NCBI RefSeq assembly: GCF_902459465.1
Contig: NC_047075.1
Coordinates: forward strand, 10,843,119 to 10,907,118
Origin: Asterias rubens
Lineage: Eukaryota > Echinodermata > Asteroidea > Forcipulatida > Asteriidae
Direction: 5' to 3'
Length of the DNA: 64,000 bases
Every line of letters starts with the position of its first letter. Position 1 is the first letter of the stretch. Shown piece by piece: positions 56,835-64,000 of the stretch. The notes beneath the pieces were generated by a model. It saw only the letters and a list, made by a program, of their open reading frames with translations, was not told the origin of the DNA and ran no database searches. The translations under genes were made by a program, and so were the position numbers.

Positions 56835-58480
56835 CGGTCATGTGCATCATTGAACATACCATTAGACCAAGGGAAAGTAAACTCTTACCTATTGTTCAAG
56901 TGTTTCTACAAATGCTGATTTTGCACAGTTGAATCTCTGCTGAACGATGAATCTCTGCTGAAATTTACAAGGTGGACAATGGACGGCAATAACGGATTCT
57001 GTACGAAATACAACATTGATAATGTTTAAAATAGTACACTTCTTTACCAAACCGTACTTCAAAATAATCAACTTATTATTCGAGATTAAAGTTGAGGAAG
57101 TTTCATACAACTTGAAAACCCAACCGTGTTGATATTGTCCATTATTTCATCGGGTCAATATACCGTATCAAATGGTCATTATACCGTTTACTAAGGTGGC
57201 CTGTTGCAACCAGTCATTAGTTATGTTTGAATTTGTTCGATGCCCAACCTTTCAAATTAACACGAATGTCATTGAGAACTGCATCCAGTAGACCGTCGGC
57301 AAACGTGTACATTGTATACCTAACTTTGTCTTGTTGATTTCATACATTTGCTAGTGTTAACAACATTTCCAGAGGTTGCAGTGATATATGTTTTTACACT
57401 GTGAAAGCGCAGTATTTGTTGTACACAGGTATGTATGTTTAAAGTTATTTAACAGCTGAGTCCACGAGTCATACTGCCTAAATGGTCATTGGTATTTTAA
57501 ATCGCACTTGTCTGATGATAAACTCAAAGGGTGTCACCTGTTCTTGAAAGAAACAAACTGAACGAGTAATTAACTGAAATTAGTTTTGTTCTTCTACTAG
57601 GTTAGATTGACAATTTATTGTGGAAAGTTTTCATTTTTTTTATTTAACGGGCAATGTCATTAAACCAATTTTAGTTTCGAGGCGTTCACAAAATAAATAC
57701 TCTCAAACATCTTGAAAAATGAATGCCCAACTTCTAAACAAAATGCATTGACCAATTAATCGGAAAAGTACTTGCAAGCATGGTCACACCCCCATGTCTC
57801 GACATCTTGATGTTTACACATCCCCTGTCTCGACACTCCTAGTGTATTTTCACAAGAACCTAATAACACTACCTCTATTAAAAAATGTGTAAATGAAGGA
57901 ACATAGGTGTGTCGGAACATAGGCCCATGTGTTTCGCATTCTAAAGCAGTCGCTATATATAGGCCTATGAACTTGTTGAAATTTGAAGTATTAGTTGAAA
58001 TTTCAACTTCATTTTACAAGTGGTGCACGCTGTCTGACGAAATATTAGTTTCAATGAAATCTGGCCGATGTGTTTATGTCAGTCTTGTCAATATTGATGC
58101 AATCATTAGGAACACATTTAGTATTTGCTGGCTTTATGGCATACTACTGGGGAAACTACCTCTAGTTGTTGTATTTGAATAACTGTGTTGTTCCAAAAGA
58201 AAGAGGAACACATAAACAAACAAAGGAAAACAACACAGCTCTTATTAAAAAAAACACAACAAAAACAATGAATGTATGCACGTGGTAGATATGATCATTA
58301 TATTCCCTAATGGTCGTATGTTTACCCTCATTTTTTTGGTTTGTATCAGTGTGAACCATATCGCTAGACTAATGACAATCCAAGTACGACCCAGTTTGTT
58401 TGCTTTGTCAGAAGTGGCATAAAGTCCGGCTATTAGGACAATGGCTCGTTACGTATCAGGGGGGGGGGGGGGGGTGGGGG
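56835..58480. other. duplicated non-coding sequence (block B)
   Basis: Aligns with 35985-37790 in block A. At 58455-58482 a poly-G tract replaces ~150 bp present in block A. No gene recognised. Confidence 0.65.
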
Positions 58481-58636
58481 GCATAACATCCGTACTCGCA
58501 GCTAGAGCTGAATTGCGACGGACGCGGCTGCAACGTGTTCGGGAAGCCGGCATACAAGGGCGCCTTCAGCTGCCAGCCACATCAACCCATTATGACCACG
58601 GAGCACAGCCAAGATCGAAATTGTTAGACTTTTCCT

Positions 58637-58830
58637 AGCCTTGCTCAAGGCAGTCGCATTATTCACTCCAAAAAGACACCGTTGTAAACCCACCCGTGTA
58701 CACTGTGCTTACTGTGTGTATTCACACCGCACGACCCAACCATATACACCTTCACATCGCTCAACGCACACCGTATGCGGCGGTCTTTTTTCTGAGTGAA
58801 TAATTCCACTGCCTTCAAACAAGGCTAGAT
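58637..58830. mobile_element. palindromic MITE, copy B, internally deleted
   Basis: Same ends as 37953-38272 (CCTTGCTCAAGGCAGTCGCA ... GTGAATAATTCCACTGCC). About 125 bp of the centre and right arm are lost. Confidence 0.85.
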
Positions 58831-59164
58831 TTGTCCCGAGGGAGGAAAACCGATGGTCTGGAAAACCCTCGTGACACAACAGATAACCAACGCACAGCTC
58901 AACTCACTTATGGCCCAGGCCGGGAATCGAACGCACAAGCCAACCATGCCACCCTAACAAATGGTTTGATGAAACTTTGTTTCAATTTGGGGATGTTGCA
59001 ATTTGTCAAAAAAATCTCGGTGGCTGTGGCACATACTGACCAGAGACTTCTTCAGGGGCATTTAATCAGTGACATTGGGTTTTCTATGCACACTTTTACA
59101 ACAATGTGTTTTGGTTTCCCAAATAGCCTGACTACAACTTCCAGAACGCATTTCGTTACATGAG

Positions 59165-59315
59165 CGTGTACTGATCCTTATAATACACTGGTTTGAATCA
59201 TGATATACATTTTTTCCACAACAATAATAATAACAATAACACTTTAAACCAGTTTTTATATAGCGCTTTTCACACCCGGAGGGCGTCTCAAAGCGCTTCC
59301 AACATTATTACCCCT
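59165..59315. mobile_element. short insertion with ATAGCGCTTTTC motif, block B only
   Basis: Between CTGATCCTTATAATACACTG and CCCCTGGTCACTGGGCC there are ~140 bp absent from block A. They contain (AATAAT)n and TATATAGCGCTTTTCACACC...AAAGCGCTTCC, a signature of inverted LINE/SINE 3' ends. Probably an insertion after duplication. Confidence 0.6.
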
Positions 59316-61535
59316 GGTCACTGGGCCTTAGTTAATTCCTTAAAGGGACACACCAGCTCACCGTTTACCCAATTTAGGGGTGTATAATCATAACTAATGT
59401 TTTTATAGATGGTTGCTGAAAAAAAAAACGAAAAAAAGAAAGCGGTAAAAGACCAGCGTACACGTGTTTCCATGTCAACTTCGTGACATTGTCGCACAGT
59501 GTTGCAAGTAGACTGGTGTTTTGTTTACAGCAGCGTTTTACTATGACGCAGCATAATGATCCATGTATTATAAACAACCAGCATAAATATACGGAGCAGG
59601 CAAATCATTCGACGATGGATGTAGACCTTCGTGCTTCGACGTACATTCAAAGATCGTCACGAAGAACACAAATAAATTAACCCAGAATATGAAGGGACAG
59701 TGACAAGTCAATAAAGCAATAAACTAGGCCTACTACCGCATAGCCATGATGCAGTTTGAAATGCGATCGAGGCGTTACGTGCCCCCGACGTGCCAGGACC
59801 CAATTTTCATAATGCCTGCATAGTGGCACAAACATTTTGCTTAGCACAAAATAGTACTGCATAGCAGAAACTAATTACCACCCAAATTTAAATTAAATTT
59901 GAAAACTTGTAGCTGGTGCCCAATTAAATTTTAAATAGTAAAGACGTTTTGTAAGAAGTATTTTCTGCTAAACAGATGCAACGGAACAATGGACCCTGTT
60001 ATTCACAGTGAAATATTTGTTTTATCTCCGGGGAAGGGAACCTTGAGGGATTCAAAAGCGTCCTTGTGGGAATGTATTTTGAAACGTAAGCGTAGCTGCA
60101 AATCTTAAAACGTAAGCCTAGCTTGACTCAGGATTGAAAGCGTACATTTTGGTTATAGCGTAACTGGGACCTGAACGTATCTTGGATTGTTTGGCTTGGA
60201 AGTAGCTGCGTAGCTTGGAATGTAACCATATATTTTGTAACATAACCATATTTTGGGAACATTAGCATATCTTGGAACGTACGCGTAGCTGGGTATTTTG
60301 GAACGTAAACGTAGCTGCGTATGGAACGTAAGCTTAACTTGACTCAGGATTGAAAGCTGACTTTTTGTTATTAGAGCGTAACTTGAAGGAACGTAAGCAA
60401 AACTTGGAATGTAAGCGTAGCTGAGTAGCTATGTAGCTTAGAACGTAAACGTACCTGCGTATGGAACGTAGGCGTAACTTGACTCAGGATTGTAAGCGTA
60501 CATTTTGTAATTATAGCGTTAATTAAAGAAACGGGAGCAAAAATTGGAATGTAAGCGTAGCTTGGAACCTTAGCATATATTGGAAGGTAAGCGTAGCTGG
60601 GTATATTGGAGCGTAAACGTAGCTGTGCGTATGAAGCGTAAGTGTAGCTTGACTCGGGGTTGAAAACGTACGTGTTGCTATTATAGCGTAACTTGAAGGA
60701 AAGTAAGCGTAACTGAGTAGCTGCATAGCTTGGAACGTAACCAAATAATACCTCAACAATCTCAAAAACACTTCATTCACATAATTAAAAAATAATGGGT
60801 TTTTTTGACAAAATTATGCTTTGAGGGAATTTTGTTTTATCACTATTTTTGTTTCAACCTTTTATACAAAATTCTTATTCACCTGTTCTTTTTACGATCG
60901 GGGGCTCCGTTTTTTGTTATCTTTTTTTTACTTCTTCATAAAACATTTTTTTAAGCTAGTCATACAAAAACACTGTCAATGTAACAAAATGCGGTATTCC
61001 TACGTTTTGACATCATCAATCTTTGTTAATTACCTGAAAACTCCTAACAAAAAGAAATTAAAAGCCATGAAACAAAACAGAGCATTACATTGGAACGTTG
61101 CGATCATAGGACATAACGGAATCGACACGAGGTGTACCGACTGACAAACCCACGATTACAAACATGTATTTTGATGTCTTGCTCCCAACACCTCCCAAGC
61201 TCACGGCGAGACCCGCAAGCTGGGAGTTCATAGCGCCCGGGATTACACCTCCAGCCCCCCACGATACAGGGCATGTGCGGTACGTGATATGCCCCAAGGC
61301 TTACGTTCCGATTGCTACCATGCCAAGGCACTGTAAAACACGCTTCCGTTGCACGGACTCTCTGAATGAAAATCTTACGTTCTTTTTTCATAATTATTTA
61401 CAGTTTTTACCCGCAACTTGTATACGTAGTCTCTTTTGTCAAATATCCATGAATAGTTGTAACAACAAAATATAAAATTTGGTTAAGTAATTTATTTTTA
61501 ATTCATGTTTATACGGCTGTAAGTAAAGCTCTCCG

Positions 61536-61596
61536 AAGGTCACGTGGGTTATTCGAACCCAACAAGTGGTTCCGATAACCCACGTGACCTTCGGTT
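61536..61596. repeat. hairpin with CACGTG in each arm
   Basis: CCGAAGGTCACGTGGGTTAT and its complement ATAACCCACGTGACCTTCGG flank a short spacer (TCGAACCCAACAAGTGGTTC). In block A (40972-41040) the right arm is degraded. Confidence 0.85.
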
Positions 61597-61799
61597 ATAA
61601 AAAAAAAAAAAAAATGCGTTAAAACGGCCCAATTTGATGGTTTCTTTTAGCAACCATTCCTGGAAGACCTTTAGAATCATGTTTTAGTGTATTTTGTAGC
61701 CTAAATAGCCAAGAGAAGCCGGTGTGTCCCTTCAAACCATCTCAGCTCCCTGGTGGTGAGTACGCAGCATGCGCTACTCGGCTAATTCAATCACAAGAA

Positions 61800-61950
61800 C
61801 CATCTCTGCCCTCACAGGTACCCATTTACACCTGGGTGGAGAGAAGTAGTTATAGTTAAGTGTCACGCACGGGCTTCGAACCCACACTCTGCTAAACAGA
61901 AGCACCAGAGATTGAGTTCGGTGCTCTTATCCGCTCGGCCATGACACCCT
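61800..61950 (-). mobile_element. tRNA-Leu-like SINE, intact head
   Basis: On the minus strand the head (61950-61862) starts GGTGTCATGGCCGAGCGGAT. It keeps a 7-bp acceptor stem, a D arm, a long type-II variable region and the T arm GTGGGTTCGAAGCCCGT. CTCAATC lies in the anticodon region, suggesting a Leu-CAA origin, but the stem-loop there is not regular. Followed by a non-tRNA body. I read it as a SINE rather than a working tRNA gene. Confidence 0.7.
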
Positions 61951-63449
61951 CAACGCCTGATCTGATTTTATATTATTTGGTCACATGTATCATTGAACAT
62001 AACATAGACCGGTTGGTGTTTTTGGCTTGCGGTAACACCTTGCTGGGAAGATTATGTTCATTGAGAAAGTGTATTGCTGTAAATTCTTCTTCTTTTTGGT
62101 GTTACCGCAAACCAATTTGATACCTCACCATGCTTTGCCTCAAATCACAAAATATCATCTTATGGACGCACCGGCTGAATTGGGCTGTTTGGGCTACAAT
62201 AGACTTAGATATGATTTCAAATGTATTTAAGGAATGGGGAAGAATAGGCTCTAAAAAAATCATCAGATTTAGCCCTTTTTTGCATACAAAAAACGTAGAG
62301 TCGCGTGATAGTTACAACCACAAAGTGGTTCTAATAATCACATTGACCCTCCGAGTTAGTTTCCAGCCGTAGGAAAACTAACTTGCTGAACTAAATTTAA
62401 TTATTCACGAGTATATGACAAAAAAGACTATGTAATCAGATTATGGATACAAAATGGTAAGTAATGGTCAAAAATCGCACGTAAGATTATAACATTCAGA
62501 GACTCCGTGAATAAACGGAAGCTTATTGTATAGCCCCATGGCGTGGAGCAATCAGAACGTAAGCCTTAAAGCGTACCGCCCATGCCGTGTCTCGTGGGGG
62601 CTTTAGTGTAAACCCGGGCGCTATGAACTCCCAGCTTTCGGGTCTAGCCATTAGCTTGGGAGGGGTTGGGAGCCATACATCAAAATACATGTTTGTCATC
62701 GTGGGTTTGTCAGTCGGTTGTCGAATCCGATATGTATTATGATCGCAACTTTCCAATGTGTTTTTGGTACGAGTTTTCAGGTAATTAAAACAGATTGATG
62801 TTTTCAAAACGTAATGATACCGCTGTTTGTTATTTTGTCGGTGTTATTGTGAGAGTAGCATAATAAACAATGTTTTATAAAGACAACAAGTAACATTTAA
62901 CGGAGCCCATCGATCGTAAAAAGGCAGTTATTACTCGGCTAATGGTCGCGCCTCAAATAGCAGGGACTTCGACTAGTCGCAAAACTTGAACTCCCATTGT
63001 CCAACATGCATTGCGACATACTGTTTGCAGAAGGCGCACTAAAATAAAACTCGTACTGAAAGGATTGAAGGATTTTGTCAATGATGTTTGGTGGTGTTTT
63101 GTAAAAAGTTGTTGTGAATAGTCGTGAGCGACAAAAGTGGTTAACCAAGCCGATCGCGACTACTTGTATAATACATAGTCGTAGCAGCACGATTAACCGA
63201 GTGAGTTGAATAGCGGTAGTCGCGACTCGACAAAGCAATCAAAAGCAGTCGCCATTTCCCTTGAGTTGTTTCAAAAGATATGGTCACTTTCCAAGATATA
63301 CGCAGCTACGCTTACATTCCAAGATACGCTTTCGTTCCTTCAAGTCAAGCATTACATCAAAAGGTTCGCTTTCAATCCCGAGTCAAGCCATACGCTAACA
63401 TTCAAAGATACACAGCTACGCTTACGTTCCAAGATACGCTTTTGTCACA

Positions 63450-64000
63450 GGTCCACAACATTTGAAATTAATTTAAGTAAAATATATATAATTATAGTCT
63501 ATATAGGCTTACCTTAAGTTGTAGACTTGTTTGTGGCTAAATGCTCACTGCGTACAGCTGCATTTCTTTGCTATGCTGAATTCCACTTGACCAAAACAGA
63601 AACTTTAGGAGTAGGTCTTCACAAACAATGCACTTCTTTACTGACCGTACTTCCAAATAATCAGTGTTATATATCGGAAAAAACTGCACTACTTTCACAC
63701 GACTGGAAAAACCCATCCGTATTAATAGAGTTCAAATGATACAAGGGTCGTTTCTCAATCTAAGGTGGCCTGTTGCAACCATTGCAATTGTTATGGAATA
63801 TGACTTTAAATTATTGCGAACAGCTCAATTTAATTTGATAACTTATGAATGTAGAGTTAGAAGGATTTGAAACGCGACGTTTCAATGAGTATGCTAATTC
63901 TCCAGGCGACGATCAGAGCATACTGTTAAAAACTTGGAGGTTAAACTTAATGGCTCTTTTCAGAATCACCGCAACTGAATTAGGGATTTTAATTACATGG
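63450..64000. other. block B 3' flank, cut by the window end
   Basis: Matches 43640-44180. Contains the ~190-bp direct repeat also present at 56.99-57.20 kb. No gene. Confidence 0.7.

Larger units (their letters stand above)
60067..63450. mobile_element. foldback element with kilobase-scale inverted arms, block B
   Basis: Equivalent of 39.47-43.65 kb. Left arm 60067-61430, right arm ~62510-63450. The right arm lacks ~540 bp found in block A. The loop keeps an intact 61-bp hairpin (61536-61596) and the full tRNA-like SINE. Confidence 0.75.

Noticed and set aside
61862-61950. Functional tRNA-Leu gene
   Set aside because: Acceptor, D and T arms are present, but the anticodon stem-loop is irregular. 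It continues into a SINE body, and a truncated paralogue sits in block A.
62939-63238. Conserved minus-strand frame in both blocks (43382-43131 and 63238-62939), ~80 residues alike
   Set aside because: About eleven of ~80 residues differ, and most nucleotide differences change the amino acid. The frame therefore seems to be preserved only because the duplication is recent. No domain, and it lies in the flank of the foldback element.

Overview
The window is animal (metazoan) genomic DNA: AT-rich, intron-containing and dense with repeats. Nothing resembles a bacterial or viral genome. It probably comes from an echinoderm, most likely a sea star. The reasons are TRIM-NHL genes with an uninterrupted coding exon, a leucine-rich-repeat receptor family with a GCC2/GCC3 (ephrin-receptor-like) cysteine-rich module and a multipass membrane region, and a ~390-bp inverted-repeat element that I associate from memory with asteroid genomes. 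The taxon is an inference.

Left third (1-31 kb, + strand): two tandem members of the same receptor family. The first (4.0-13.0 kb) is a pseudogene. It has a frameshifted signal-peptide/LRRNT exon, no LRR exons, then the cysteine-rich, multipass and tail exons, broken by two frameshifts and five in-frame stops. The second (from 16.08 kb) has an intact signal-peptide/LRRNT exon and six small LRR exons between 23.9 and 29.9 kb, all in the same splice phase. I could not find its 3' half. Between and inside these genes lie THAP-domain repeat copies (13.7-14.4 and 16.6-17.3 kb), a large inverted array of 16-bp repeats (14.55-14.99 kb), and a ~4.5 kb inverted-repeat composite element (18.77-23.26 kb). 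That element carries a dead LINE and a decayed Cys-rich ORF. A foldback MITE (24.4 kb) and inverted tRNA-like SINEs (27.4-27.85 kb) follow.

Right two thirds (31-64 kb): a large direct segmental duplication. Block A (about 31.2-44.2 kb) and block B (about 49.7-64.0 kb, cut by the window end) each hold a minus-strand TRIM-NHL gene. Both then hold a shared MITE, a THAP repeat, a palindromic MITE, a ~4 kb element with kilobase-scale inverted arms tipped by tandem repeats, and a tRNA-Leu-like SINE. Copy B of TRIM is complete (649 aa). Copy A carries a hexanucleotide expansion coding for a long Gly-Asp run inside its NHL propeller and then runs into a 100-N assembly gap. Insertions present in only one block (a foldback element, a nested transposon with an 8-10 bp target duplication) show the order of events.

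The well-supported functional coding sequence is limited to TRIM copy B, TRIM copy A (3' end missing) and the LRR exons. Most of the rest is mobile or repeated DNA. I see no CRISPR array, rRNA or clearly functional tRNA gene.
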